Positions 32,226 to 44,084 of a stretch of 64,000 nt of DNA are shown here, piece by piece; positions within the stretch are counted from its first letter, which is position 1, and the number at the start of each line of letters is the position of its first letter. The position numbers and the translations under genes are program-made. Source of the stretch: Protonemura montana (taxonomy: Eukaryota > Arthropoda > Insecta > Plecoptera > Nemouridae); contig OX387606.1 of the NCBI GenBank assembly GCA_947568835.1, positions 9,238,001 through 9,302,000 of the forward strand, in the 5' to 3' direction. The notes under the pieces are model-generated. The model had not been told where the DNA came from. It was given only the letters and a program-made list of their open reading frames with translations, and made no database searches.

Positions 32226-35200
32226 TCCGTTTGCGCTGAATTAATATTCATTTATGCTTACCTCAACTATTGATTCTTATTTACTAATATTTTGAGTCGT
32301 GATTATTTAATTGTAGAGGTTTGTTAAAATGGACATCCCCAAGCGTCATCGGGTATCATCCTCCGTTACCAAGTATTGCCGGTTCGTTTGCCCAGCAGAA
32401 AGCTTAAAATTATCGCTGATTCTCTAATTATAACTATAAACTCAATGGCAGTATGTTGTAAACTCAGCTAGTTATGTATTACGAATCTGTTACAAAGCGC
32501 GGCGGCTAAACTCTGCACTTGGTTTCGGTATTGCGTTGGTATTTTCGTCAGCAGCGGTATAGGTATATACCGTTTCAGAAAGTAAATATTGTCCATGAAC
32601 AGGGCGAACAGGCTGTGCACGAGAGGTTAGTTTTCTTCTAGCGTAGTCCAAGCTGTGTCCCTTGGAGCTTGGGTTTCGTCCCGTTTGGAGACAAACTAGG
32701 GCACCACACGACATTTGGATTCAACACGCAATTCACGCTTACAGTGCGACAACTTAGCTAACTTTAGTGTCGTTTTCTCTCGGCGACGAAGTTGCATCGC
32801 TTGCTAATTTCGCGTTTCAACAGTAGTAATACTCTCAAATGACTACCTAGGGTAATGGCGTAAGTTTTCGTACATCTACTTGACGTGTTTAATTTTGAAA
32901 AGAGATAATGCGTGCATGCGTCCATGTGTTTGCTATCACACGCAGGCAGGGGAATTTTTTGGGCCACTGAACTCTTGGCAATGTAATGAAGGAAAGGTGT
33001 TTTATTAATCGATATTGTAAAAATATTGTATATGGTATATGCACATGCATGTTACCTCGCTACCGTATAGTAATTTTCGGTTGGGAATCTACAGATATTT
33101 TGCACTCATGTATGATGGCAATGACAGAATTTCCTCTTGGAAAAAGGCAAACCGTTCATTATGTTTTTATCAAGTTTCTTCAATGAGCACATTTCAAAAC
33201 ATCAGAAATGCATACCAACACTTCACTACGCAAAGATGCATCGCGATGTGGTATTTTCTCGTTTTCGATTCACTTTTCACAGAGCATTTTCGTCGGTCTG
33301 AACGAAAAGTTTCTTCATAAAAGAATCCGTCTCGCGCTACATTTATTAGATATGGGCGTTTTTCGTCGAGAGCAGTGGTGCTGCGCGGGGTGCAGCCAGC
33401 ATCTCTCCTTTCAGCGAGACGCCTTGCACAGTTCGATAAGAAGACACTCTTGGCACCAGACTAAACCACCGAGGTGGAGGCAAGAAAAAAAAACACGGGG
33501 TAGCTTAGCACTCTTTTGTCGGCAAGGCATGAGAAAGAAATTTACTCTGTAACTACCACGGCAAACAGAAGAGACGTTCGCGTCGCTCACCAAAAAAATG
33601 AAAGATTCATTGAGCCCTTACTTATATACTAGGTATAAGAAATTGTCGTTAGACGTGAAATGTTTCGAAGCATTTTCTTTCATATTGACTGGCGTACAAT
33701 GATCGGGTGTTCCATTCCGAGAGCTAAATACGAGCTCGGAATTTTAGTTTCCCAACAAGGGGGTTGGCAATAAATCAGAATTTGGGTCACGAAGCAAATC
33801 TGAGTGCTGAAAGGCTGATGAGGTGAGATCGTAGCCCTTCGTCTCCCCGTCCACCCTCCCCCGTCCCGCGTGTGTGTGTGTGTGGGTGTGCGCGGAGTGT
33901 GCTCTGCCGTGGGCCGAGTGAGAACTAGGGGGGACGAATTGTTATGGACATCCACATCCTTTGAGCCACCTTATGCTATATACATGAGATTAGGAGCTCA
34001 CCCAGTTTGTACATGTTGTTTAGTTTGCGGCCTGTAACTCCCCCTTCTTCTCACCCTTCACAACCAGCCAGGATATATGAGACAGAAAGATGGCTCCACA
34101 TTGCGATTTTCGGTGATATGGCTTCAGCGCAATGGCTTCCAGAGAGTTTATGGCGTTGTGCATGATTCCTTTCTACGTGTCTCCTGGGATTTATAAATCA
34201 AATCCGGTAAAACTACTCGAAAGTGTGTAATATTCAATGAGATGTGATTTCCGACGGTGGTCATGGTTGCGGATCGACCATCGCCGCGCCGTCCAGAGCT
34301 GAGCTTAATGGAGATTTAGTCCAACGGGTTAGTTTCAAACGATGCCACCGCGGACCTAAATGGTAAAACTTCCTCCTGGTCGAAACCTCAATATAAATAA
34401 AATAACGACGTCGATTGAGAAATGACGCTGTCTGTGCATGAAGTGACGTCGACGTGCCGCTTGTTCGTGTGGACGGGAAACACGATTCAACTTTGCAAGG
34501 GATGGTCTCCCATGCAACACCACCACCGGGCGATAGTTGTGAAAAGCCATCGATTATTTACCGTCTCGGCAGCAAGGCGCGCGATGTTTCGGGCAGGGAA
34601 TTTACTTTGACTTTGACGTTATCTGTGATAACAAATCGTGATTGTGTTTAATTTCGATTGATAACATAGCAGCTCAGCTATGTCATTGTAAATAGAGCGA
34701 TATACTGATTTCGAAAGTGGTTGGTTGTCTCATTTGAAGGGTTATTTAAGCCGCTAACCTAGAGCGATTGGTTAACTGGTCAACCTCATATATTATTTCC
34801 CTTCGGACGTCAGAGAACACAATGATCGAGCATTTGTAATTAAACATTGTCTAATCGCTTTTTCCTATCCATGGCTAATCACGTGGTCAAATGCATTTTG
34901 CATTTCACAGAGCTGATGAGCACCACGTCGCTTGCACGCAATCGGGTTGAAGAAGTTGAATATCACCTCCCCGGGGATGTATCGAGCCAGTGGGAAATGT
35001 CAAACGAATGCCATGAGAAAAAAAACGCGTTTAATTATCTTTTTCTGTTCATCGATAATTTCAGATTCTCTTTTACTATCGTGCTGGTAAGAATCGATCC
35101 TTTCGAGGTTCATTCATCGCTATACGCACTGCGATGGCAGCCGCGATGCGTCAAAAGATTTTTTTTGGTGCCATAAAACGGAGGCAATATAACTTTCGCG

Positions 35201-37466
35201 TATAAAAATGGCGATTGCTGTCACGATGAAAATTGGTTAAAGAATTTATTATCGCGAATAATAATCTAACTTTTCGCTTTCAATCGATGAATCCGCCATG
35301 AAGCGTTTGAGCTTTTGAATCGCTGCGTCTTAATTAGATCTCAATTCTCAAGCGCTGTGCCAATTCACTCATTATTATCGTCCTAAGCTACGATTTCAAT
35401 TACCAGCTACCTTTTACTCAATTACGTAATGAAGCAATATAAAACAATGTGCATCTAGTACTCTAGCACAAATTCAAGTGATTGCCAAATAGCTTTGTAA
35501 ATCAATTTGTTTCAAACGCGCTGCGATTTGCATGGCGTAATTGTAAAGTGACTCTATTCGAGTTCAGCACGTGATGAAAATCGCCGATTCCGGCGGACAG
35601 GGGCGCTCAAGTGGCGAGCCCAAACAATGGTAAAACTGACTGGGCTTAAAGGCGCGAAGAATTATCGTGACCACCGACTATGTCTGCAATTCGAAGCAGT
35701 TTGGGCCACAAGTGGGAAAATTCTTGGCCGTTACTCTGAACGCTTTTCCGGATCTTCTTTCAAAAGTGGGCGGTTGCGTGCGCGAAACAAATTTTCATTT
35801 CGCAAAAACGAAGGAACAAAAAAATCGCACACTCAACATCTGTTTACTCACGAGCGTGCCATGTGCAAGAAAATAAATGTACCAGACAACTATTATATCA
35901 CAACAGTTTTTTAGAACAAGAAGAAAAAAAAACGACATCCCGCTTATTTCACTAAGTGGGTCCAGTATTCAAACAGACAAAGAAATAATACACTAAACAT
36001 CAACAACATTGCAAGCTGTAACGGTATTTTCGGATTTTATTCCCCACATCACTCCAAAAAACAGTCAAACACGAAACAGTCGAACGCAAATTCGCGCGGG
36101 CATTGCACGTTTCTGATTTTGACAGGACCGACGCCCGACATCGCGACACGCTTTATTTCACAGCGTTCCGTTACACATTTTGACACACGTAACAATCAAT
36201 TCACTTGCTCCAATCGCATTTGAATGCCATGTACAAAACAAATGCGATACATTTGGCATCGATATCGAAAAGTTCTCCCCCCATATCCGCAAGTACGTCA
36301 CGTTAATGTTACAATGTAGATTTTAGGGGTGGGTCTGTTTAGGGGTATGGCTGGGACCACAGACTGAGAACACGAGAGATGCATTAAGCCGCGTTACGCA
36401 AAGTTACTCACGTCCACGAAATTGCGTCCCGCAACGCGTTACTCTCATATCGGCCCGTCTAGGGACACTATAATTCTGCATATTCACGGTACACGCCGCA
36501 CGCTTTCCTCAGCTAACTCGATGCCACACTGGATTATGTCGACAGTTAATTTCAATTCGGGCTAACCGAGTGGTTGGCGGAAATTTTGCTAAGAAATTGC
36601 GAATATATCATAGTTTGTAAATGCGTTCTCCGGCGTTAAGCCACAAAGTCGTATTATAAAGACAAGGAGGGAATTTTGTTCAGCTCTATCATAGCGTAAA
36701 CCACTAAAAGGATTTCCAACGGCGGCGACCGTTTTCCAAATCCAATAGTAATGCACTTTGCGAAACGTATTAGAAAGAAACGGTTCTCGTGTTACATCCA
36801 AATAACGTCCCCAGATATAAATAACACTTTTCCAGACTGGTTTTCACTCTATGCAGAGATTTCCTATTCATTTTCTTTGTGTTTTAGGGTTTACTAGTAC
36901 CGGATACGTGCTAGAGAAAGCGATTGCGCTGAGATGCCGTTGCGGATGGAATACTTATCCGGCCTGTATTTTTTTCGTCTAAACGGGCAGAAATAAGCGA
37001 GTGTTCAGTCTTAAAAACTCGTCTTACTATTTTATGGGCATTATATACGAAAGGAGTTTCTTCGGCTGGCATCTGCACGGGCACGGCTAGCAAATCCGCG
37101 AAGATGTCGGCTCAGCCGGGAACCCTATAACCCGTCCCTTTCCGTCTCATGAAAATTCCCGTCTCCAGCTTCCATTTCTGTACCGATCTTCCGCGCGTCT
37201 CGACCTCGCGGAACGAAATCGATACGTTGGAGACGAATTGAGAGAGAAATACACTCTTTAATAGAATTGTATTTAAAGATGAGACTGGATTTTTTTCAAC
37301 TAAAAAGTACGGTCGCTTAATTGCGACTGGGTCTAGATTATTTTCATATTTTCTCTCTGGCTTAATACACCTACGGACGTTTATTTATTTCAATGCCGTA
37401 AGGCACGAACTTTGCTATTTATATTTTATACTCATCACAGTCATATTAAATATTTTTTTCGTTTAG

Positions 37467-37606
37467 GTAATTCCACACCGACGCCTGGTTGGGCGAGTGC
37501 GCCGCTCGGGAGGCAAAGGCACCGACGCTTCGTCGGTATTGATCGACAGGCGTCGCGCGTGGTTCGCTCTGTCTCCGCGTGGCGCTGCAACGCGTACGGG
37601 AAGTCG
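37467..37606 (+). other. Possible plus-strand exon in a GC-rich island
   Basis: 140 nt of GC-rich sequence. A good acceptor (pyrimidine-rich ...TTTCGTTTAG) precedes it and a consensus donor (AAGTCG then GTAAGTGATC) follows. One frame is open throughout (GNSTPTPGWASAPLGRQ...). No homologue was recognised, so it could be a non-coding 5' exon, part of an unknown gene, or chance. It also contains a 9-bp inverted repeat CGACGCCTG/CAGGCGTCG. Confidence 0.25.
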
Positions 37607-39942
37607 GTAAGTGATCTCTACTTCATACTTAACCTTTTTTTTTATCGAAATAAATAAACACATTTTCTGTAGATATTTGTTTCCCAAATGTCTGATCGAT
37701 TTTAGTATGGTTGGTGTATTACGATTCTAGCAACGTTTTTGACTCGCGTGGTGGCTTCTACGCACGCGAGGACCGATAAGGTAGCGACCTTTCGTACCCA
37801 GATCTCAATGCACGTGGTTCCCAATGCTAACAATAGGTGGCTCTGACTGACAGCGCTAACGACGCTTTCCAAACACATTTCAAATCTACCCGTTTGTTGA
37901 CGTAACGAAACTTAACGTAACGTAACTTTAGATTGCTTACGACAAAAAAAAACAAGGAAAATATTTACGGAACGAGTATAAACCAACATGGGTTGATTGT
38001 AAGTCTGAAAAACATTTTTTTGAATTATAGCATAGACTTTTCGGTATATTTTAATAGCTAACCTCTATGCAAGCAGGAGTACCTACGCAGTTTTGTATTC
38101 CTGTTCGCAATGAATATTCAGATGGAAGGGATTGCTCGGGCATTGACTTTTATAATTGAACCTAATCTTATTGGCATTCAAGCTTAATCCTTTGACTGGC
38201 AACTGCGTCGCACGCTTTTTCAAACGCTTCGACAACACAGCTTCAAGCGCGTTCGCCCTTTTTTTTTTAATGGATTATAACGCCACAGCCAGTTCCATTC
38301 AAGAAGGGCACTCGATTGAAAAGTTGGAAAAACCAAAACAGAAACAGTAATTAAATTGCGAAGCTGCGTGGTGTTGGAAAGCCACCCCCGTGAAAAATCA
38401 CCGTCGACAAACTGGTGGAGACTAGGTGATGGAGGTGCCGCGTTTGCTTCGTGTCAATAGGGCGACAGCTTTTATTTATATTCTGCTCTGTTAAGGGTAG
38501 TTGGCATTTTCTAGATTTTCGACAGCCTGCATTGTTTTTGACCTGGTTTCGATATGACAAGCCATGTACTGCGATACGGCATTCGGTTCGTACGTTTCTC
38601 TCAAATTGACCATCGAAGTTTGACTGAAACAGCTGTCGCAATGTGCAGCAAAAACAGCTTTGTAAAACATTGACCTGAAACTTTGGTAATAGTATGGCAA
38701 TATTTTTGTCACCATAAAATATGCAAATCCAAGGCTTGACAAATTTACAGTACTTTTAAACTTTTCTTACCATTTTTTACTTGAATATAAATCGAAATTA
38801 AAAAAACCTTTTCGAACGGTTTATTAGCATAACAAGCGATAGTTTCGTGAGCCTTGTGGATGAAATGTAAATAGCAAACGACTTGCAATGCCAGTAAACC
38901 ATGTTTTCTGTCTAAATTACGCCCGTTTCGACCAAACTTGGGCCATGCAATTGATCTAGGCAGCGTACTAGATGCTCCTATAATAATACTATAGCAACGC
39001 TTGTTCTCTACTCCATATTTATTTAACATGCAGTCTATCGTCATCAGCGTTGCATTGTATGCAAAGCCAACAACATTATTCAAAATAATAGGCTGGCAGC
39101 AATATTTCGAAATCATCTTCAATGCGCTTCGGTTTAATGAACATTCGCAATTGCTATTCAATGTTGTGATATTCTATGATGCTGCTGCTGCATAACTGCC
39201 ATTTCGATGCACTACTCGTGGCCCGTTGGTATTGATAGTCAGTCGGCAAGTGACGCTCCGATATCAAGTTACCGTGTGCATGTAAAACGGACGCATCGCT
39301 GCACGAGCCTCGCGTCACCAGATATACACACCACGTATAGTGGTGATAATGTGTGATGCAGAATATTACATGCATTGTGGTGTTGGCGCTCTATCGTCTC
39401 ATTTCACAGACAGTTGTGACCCAAATGTGATGTGCCAAATTCAATTCACTTTTACGTCTGCTCATATTGGTGTGTGTATATATATATATGGATGTATTTT
39501 ATACTGTATTTTGATTGGGGTAAATTGAATTTATTAGGAGAGCAAAAAATGGGCGTCGCAAAACGCTTTCAGTGAGTTTCATGCAGTGCAAAGTGGTTAT
39601 CATTTTTAGCCGACCAACTCTATATGGATCCGATAAAAGTATGAAAAATATCAATCGACCGTTGTTTTTTTTTTTTTTTTTTTCGCTAAGCGACTGGATT
39701 TTGTATTTATGCTAGCTCTGGAATAAAACGGTGCATAAATTGAAATGGAAATTCGTGTGCTGAGATGGTCTCGATATTTTCAGTTAGTCTAATGCCCCGA
39801 CACTTTGTCGAGCTCAAAGCAGTTAGCGCTACAAGAATAACTGCGAATTGCGACTCGTCTGAAGCGGACCAATGAAGCAGGCTTGTCGAAGATTTGTTGG
39901 CCGTTCATAAAGCGTCGTCGCATTCAAACTGCGTGCGTGTGT

Positions 39943-39943
<1 letters not shown>
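37607..39943. other. Intergenic region with unassigned minus ORFs
   Basis: Minus-strand ORFs at 38745-39161 (138 codons) and 38491-38742 (83 codons) lie end to end in related frames. They contain a Cys-rich stretch (AAHCDSCFSQTS), but I recognise no family. They may be a decayed transposon gene or chance. A copy of the GGAGGTGCCGCGTTT string lies at about 38432, and a 19-nt poly-T at 39665-39683. Confidence 0.4.

Positions 39944-39982
<39 letters not shown>
39944..39982 (-). repeat. Poly(A) tail of the LINE
   Basis: 39 T on the plus strand, equal to the 3' poly(A) of the minus-strand LINE. It is followed outward by CACACACGCACGC in the element's sense, which may be a remnant of the CA microsatellite target. 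Confidence 0.85.
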
Positions 39983-39986
<4 letters not shown>

Positions 39987-40185
39987 AAACGATACGGAAA
40001 GAGTTTTAGTCCATTTTGGGACAGCGCTCCCCAAAAAAGATTTGAAGAGTGAGACATAGAGATTCTCTAGAAAGAGATGTACTCTACCAAGAGATAGATG
40101 TAATAGAACCAGGAGGTTGGAAAAGGATATTATTTTTCAGTAATTCAAAGAAAAAGAAGGGTTTTATAGAGAAACATACAGGGTT

Positions 40186-40209
40186 AGTGCCCTCGCACGA
40201 GAGGGCACT
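40186..40209 (-). other. Perfect 9-bp hairpin in the LINE 3' UTR
   Basis: AGTGCCCTC at 40186-40194 and GAGGGCACT at 40201-40209, with the 6-nt loop GCACGA. It lies 57 nt beyond the ORF2 stop. LINE reverse transcriptases often recognise a 3'-terminal RNA stem, so this is a candidate recognition structure (inference). It shares CTCGCACGA with the stem near the ORF1/ORF2 junction. Confidence 0.75.
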
Positions 40210-40265
40210 TTCCAATATACAATAGTGACAAATTGCTTCCAATGGGCTACATGTTTTTAATTTGT

Positions 40266-43200
40266 TTACATGTTAAGTGTGACTTCTCCGTCACCCACGG
40301 AGCAAAGCGCGCCACCGACGCACCAAATCTTTTTAAAGGCTTCCATATCGCCTCGGCCAAGATGCCACGCGTATTCTTTTAGAATACGGGCTTTAATGCG
40401 GGCTGTTAAGACTATTTCATAGGCTACTGGAGGTGTATGCTCTTTGAAAAAAGCCGTTAACACACGATAAATCGTGCTTTTGGCGAGATTAACGATAAAA
40501 TTTGCGATCGCTAGTTTCGGCTCGCTGCTAGTCGCACCCGGCCTCACTCCAGCAAAGATATCTCTGTATTGGAGACGACGGCCCCCTAAAAGTCGACTGA
40601 CCATGGAGGCGACCGTGTGCCACATGGCCGCAGCCCGACGGCACTCTACCACCATGTGCCACGCCGAGCCGACTACCTTGCACCAGGGGCACAGGGGCGA
40701 CTGTAGTTTCTGGGCATGGCACAGGAAAATGGGATCCGCCAGGCGGTTTTTGGCAAAACGCCATCCCACCTCAGCGTCGAAGCCAAGAGTTGGGGAGCGA
40801 CTCAAACGGCTCCAGGCGACTTCGTCACCCGACCAGTGGCCTGGTAATGGGCCCTTGACACCGAAGAAAGGAGCCGTAATGTCCCACTGCAGGGATTTTC
40901 GTTTTTGTAACGTGTCGAGAGCTTTTGGGGTTTGATCCTCGGAACAGAGGTAAACCAGTGTTGGGGGCCATGGTTCAGGGCCAGCTGTTTCTAGGACACC
41001 GCGAAAGCGTAGGCGGCAGAACGCCTTTACTCGATTGAGATTCATCAAGAGCGCAGTGCGGTGTCGTGCTGGTAGGTCTTTGAAACCAGCTAGGTCTTTC
41101 AGCTCCTTCCAATTGCCACCGTCACGGAGGTCGCCGATCGATCTACACCCAAGCCGTCCCCATGATGGGTCGAAAGGGTCGGTTTTAGTCGGGATAAGGG
41201 TCGATAGGGTGAGAGGCACGTCCTGTAAACCCTGTGCGGTGATCGCATATCGCTCGGGTTTTATGGACAGAGCGTTCCATGCTAGCAGTGCAGCTCGCAG
41301 GAAATCTGTCATCCCTCGTCCTGTGCGACGGACAATGTCGGGACAGAAGAGAGCCTGCCATCCGAGCACCGGCCCACGAGAGGGGCGCAGAAAATGGCGA
41401 GTCATGACATGGCCCGGGTGATCTTCGACAGATGTAATATAGCGATGAACAAAGCAGACTCGAAAGAAATTGACCTTTGACTGAAGGTGCACCAAACCTT
41501 GGCCTCCTATATGCATAGGGGCGCACAAGTCACGCAGGCGAGTCCAGTGACGGCGCCCAGCCCACACAAAATCCACGAGAATGCTTTGTATCCTGCTAAG
41601 GAAGGATGCTGGGGGTTGGATAACTTGTAGCGTGTACCACAGCCGTGGTGCTACAAATTGGTTTACAACCAGGACGCGGCCTCGGAGCGACATGGCCGAA
41701 GCTCTGTGTCGCCAGGCGTTTGTGACGCGTCTGACAGTGTCTTCCAGTTTTTTGAATCCTTGGTTGGAGACCATTGGGCTATTCCCAAGCATCAGGCCCA
41801 GAACCTTAATCCCATTTGGGGTCCAGGAGAAACCAAGGGGGTGGTCTGCTCGATCCTTCCAGTTTCCAGCCCATAGGCCACGTGATTTTTGGGAGTTTAG
41901 TGTTCCTCCCGATTGACGCGAGTAGCACGTGTAGGCTGCTTGCAGCTTGTCAAAATCTGCGTCGTCTGAAATGAATAGCGAGACGTCGTCTGCGTATGCC
42001 GACACCACTAGACGACGCTCCTCTGGGCCTGGGAGCCTGAAACCGAGCATCGTCCGGCGGGCCAGTCTTAGGAAAGGCTCGATTGAGATCGAGAAGAGAG
42101 GCCCGGATAGAGGGCATCCTTGTCTGATACCTCTCTCAAAAGCAAAAGGGGCGGTGAGGCGTGCGCCAACGCGGACAAAGCACGTGGCATCTTTGTACAT
42201 AGCTCGGAGATGGTTACTGAAGTTTTCACCAAAACCGAATCTTTTTAAGCAGTAAAAAAGGTAGCCGTGGTCGACTCTGTCAAATGCGCCTTGTTGGTCT
42301 AGAGATACAAGAGCGAGGGGCCGATTTTCCTTGTTCACATATTCTAACACGTCCCGGTGTAGGTGGAGGCTGTCATAGATCGTCCTGCCTGGAACGCAGT
42401 ACCCCTGATCAGGATGGACGATATGACTCATGACATTTTTTAATCGGGTAGAGAGAGCACGTGCCAGAATTTTGTAGTCTGTTGTGAGCAAAGAAATCGG
42501 CCTCCAGTTTTTAATGTCGAGTCGATCTCCCGATTTTGGTAACAAAGTCAGGACTGACCTTTGGGCCGATTTTGGAAGTTGACCATTTGCCATTGCATGT
42601 TTAAACACTTCCCAGTATGGTGTTGAGAGTTCGGCCCAAAAGGCTACGTAGAACTCTGCTGTTAGGCCATCGAGTCCCGGTGCCTTTCCCTTGTTTAGCT
42701 CTCTGAGGGAAATACCAAACTCTTTGAGCGTGAAAGGTTTGTCGAGTTGTTCACGGTCAACTTGGGTAAGTGTGGGTAACGACTCGTACAAAGGAGAGTC
42801 GGGATCCAGCACGGTGGCAGTGCCTGAGAAGACGTTAACAAAATGGTCTCTTGCAGCCGAACAGAGGGAAGGCCCATCAGACACGATTTTCCCGTCATGA
42901 CGAAGGCGGGAGATCGGGCTGAAGGCAGCGGCTATATCTCGGGCCATAACGGAACCGGCAGGTCTATCTGTGGCCAAGAGGTGGTCTTGGTGAGCTGCTA
43001 AAAGTGTGGCCTCACTTCGCTGTGAATATGCATCTTTTGCATCAGCGTTTGCACGGGAGAGGTCTGCAAGGTGTTTTGTGTCGAAAGAGCAGTTAGAAAC
43101 GATCTGTTCAACCTTTCCTTCGAGGTGGACAAATTCAGCGTCCAAGCGCTGTTTTTGGGCTCGAGAGAAAATCACCGTTACCTCCTGAATATCGGCTTTA

Positions 43201-44084
43201 ATGGCATCCCACCAGACTTCTAGCGAACCATATGCTTTTTTGGAGTTTTCGTCATATGTGGCTAACAAATTCCGAATGCATATGGAAAAATCTGGATCGC
43301 TAAGAAGTGAGTTTTTGAAGCGCCAATACGGGGGCTTGTTTTTAGGTGTACAGGTGTTAAGATTGATGACGAGAGCAAGATGGTCGGAAAAAGCTGGAAC
43401 TACCTGAACGTTTGACACTCTGCAAGCGATGTTTGGCGTTGCATAGAATCTATCTAGTCGAGAACCGGAAAACGCCGGGGCGTTCCCTATAAAAGTGAAG
43501 CCCGGCTCTGTTGGTCGAAAGTCTCGCCAGACATCATCCAAGTTTTCCGTCATGACTAAATTCCTGAGCCTCTGAGCAACCCTAGGTTGTCTCTCCGGGC
43601 CACCATTAGATCGATCAACATTGGGGTTCAGCGTGACATTGAAATCACCGCCCACCAGGAACTGTTTTTCACAGAGGTCGTCACCAGCGTGCGCTTCTTC
43701 TATGCGGTCACTCAGCGCGTCCAAGACGGTGAGCGCCAAGTCGCATTGGTGCGGGACGTAAATGCAAAAAACACGGATAGTGCTGTCCGAGTTAAGATGA
43801 CCGAGCACAGCCTCTTGAAGGTAGCCTGGGACTAAGATCTTATGTGATCGTATCACGAGGCGAGAGGCCTTCTTTATGCCGATCATGGTGCCTGAACAGA
43901 CGCCTATAGGTGGATTAAACAAGAACTCATAGGCCATATAAGCATGAGGGAATGGTGATTTTGAGCAGTTGCTTTCCTGAATGAGGACTACATCAGGGAG
44001 ATGGCGATCTAAAAAACTGCGAAATTGTACCCACTTGTAACTACTCTTAACGCTCCTGGCGTTGAGTGTTACAACGCTCCGCAT
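40266..44084 (-). CDS. LINE ORF2: endonuclease-reverse transcriptase
   Basis: 1,272 codons with no stop or frameshift. The N-terminal AP-like endonuclease has LNAR (7-10), QE (36-37), GGDFN (145-149), SRLDRF (208-213) and SDH (233-235), which are the metal-binding and catalytic positions. The reverse transcriptase has GKAPGLDG (466-473), NWRPISLL (526-533), DQQGAFDRVDH (596-606), RGIRQGCPLS (651-660) and catalytic YADD (697-700). A C-terminal CX2CX7HX4C knuckle is formed by C1132, C1135, H1143 and C1148. In this family the protein nicks target DNA and primes reverse transcription of its own RNA. The ATG directly follows the ORF1 TAA (TAAATG), suggesting translation by termination-reinitiation. 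All key residues are present, so the enzyme may be functional. Confidence 0.93.
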   Translation of the reverse strand: MRSVVTLNARSVKSSYKWVQFRSFLDRHLPDVVLIQESNCSKSPFPHAYMAYEFLFNPPIGVCSGTMIGIKKASRLVIRSHKILVPGYLQEAVLGHLNSDSTIRVFCIYVPHQCDLALTVLDALSDRIEEAHAGDDLCEKQFLVGGDFNVTLNPNVDRSNGGPERQPRVAQRLRNLVMTENLDDVWRDFRPTEPGFTFIGNAPAFSGSRLDRFYATPNIACRVSNVQVVPAFSDHLALVINLNTCTPKNKPPYWRFKNSLLSDPDFSICIRNLLATYDENSKKAYGSLEVWWDAIKADIQEVTVIFSRAQKQRLDAEFVHLEGKVEQIVSNCSFDTKHLADLSRANADAKDAYSQRSEATLLAAHQDHLLATDRPAGSVMARDIAAAFSPISRLRHDGKIVSDGPSLCSAARDHFVNVFSGTATVLDPDSPLYESLPTLTQVDREQLDKPFTLKEFGISLRELNKGKAPGLDGLTAEFYVAFWAELSTPYWEVFKHAMANGQLPKSAQRSVLTLLPKSGDRLDIKNWRPISLLTTDYKILARALSTRLKNVMSHIVHPDQGYCVPGRTIYDSLHLHRDVLEYVNKENRPLALVSLDQQGAFDRVDHGYLFYCLKRFGFGENFSNHLRAMYKDATCFVRVGARLTAPFAFERGIRQGCPLSGPLFSISIEPFLRLARRTMLGFRLPGPEERRLVVSAYADDVSLFISDDADFDKLQAAYTCYSRQSGGTLNSQKSRGLWAGNWKDRADHPLGFSWTPNGIKVLGLMLGNSPMVSNQGFKKLEDTVRRVTNAWRHRASAMSLRGRVLVVNQFVAPRLWYTLQVIQPPASFLSRIQSILVDFVWAGRRHWTRLRDLCAPMHIGGQGLVHLQSKVNFFRVCFVHRYITSVEDHPGHVMTRHFLRPSRGPVLGWQALFCPDIVRRTGRGMTDFLRAALLAWNALSIKPERYAITAQGLQDVPLTLSTLIPTKTDPFDPSWGRLGCRSIGDLRDGGNWKELKDLAGFKDLPARHRTALLMNLNRVKAFCRLRFRGVLETAGPEPWPPTLVYLCSEDQTPKALDTLQKRKSLQWDITAPFFGVKGPLPGHWSGDEVAWSRLSRSPTLGFDAEVGWRFAKNRLADPIFLCHAQKLQSPLCPWCKVVGSAWHMVVECRRAAAMWHTVASMVSRLLGGRRLQYRDIFAGVRPGATSSEPKLAIANFIVNLAKSTIYRVLTAFFKEHTPPVAYEIVLTARIKARILKEYAWHLGRGDMEAFKKIWCVGGALCSVGDGEVTLNM

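Larger units (their letters stand above)
27301..37466. other. Intergenic region between frequenin and the LINE
   Basis: About 10 kb of AT-rich sequence. Only family B repeats (30410-30715 and about 32105-32225) and short GT-rich or ATAATA-rich stretches were recognised. No ORF here shows a known domain. Confidence 0.6.

Noticed and set aside
40474-43835. Many plus-strand ORFs opposite the LINE
   Set aside because: They are antisense shadows of the intact 1,272-codon ORF2.
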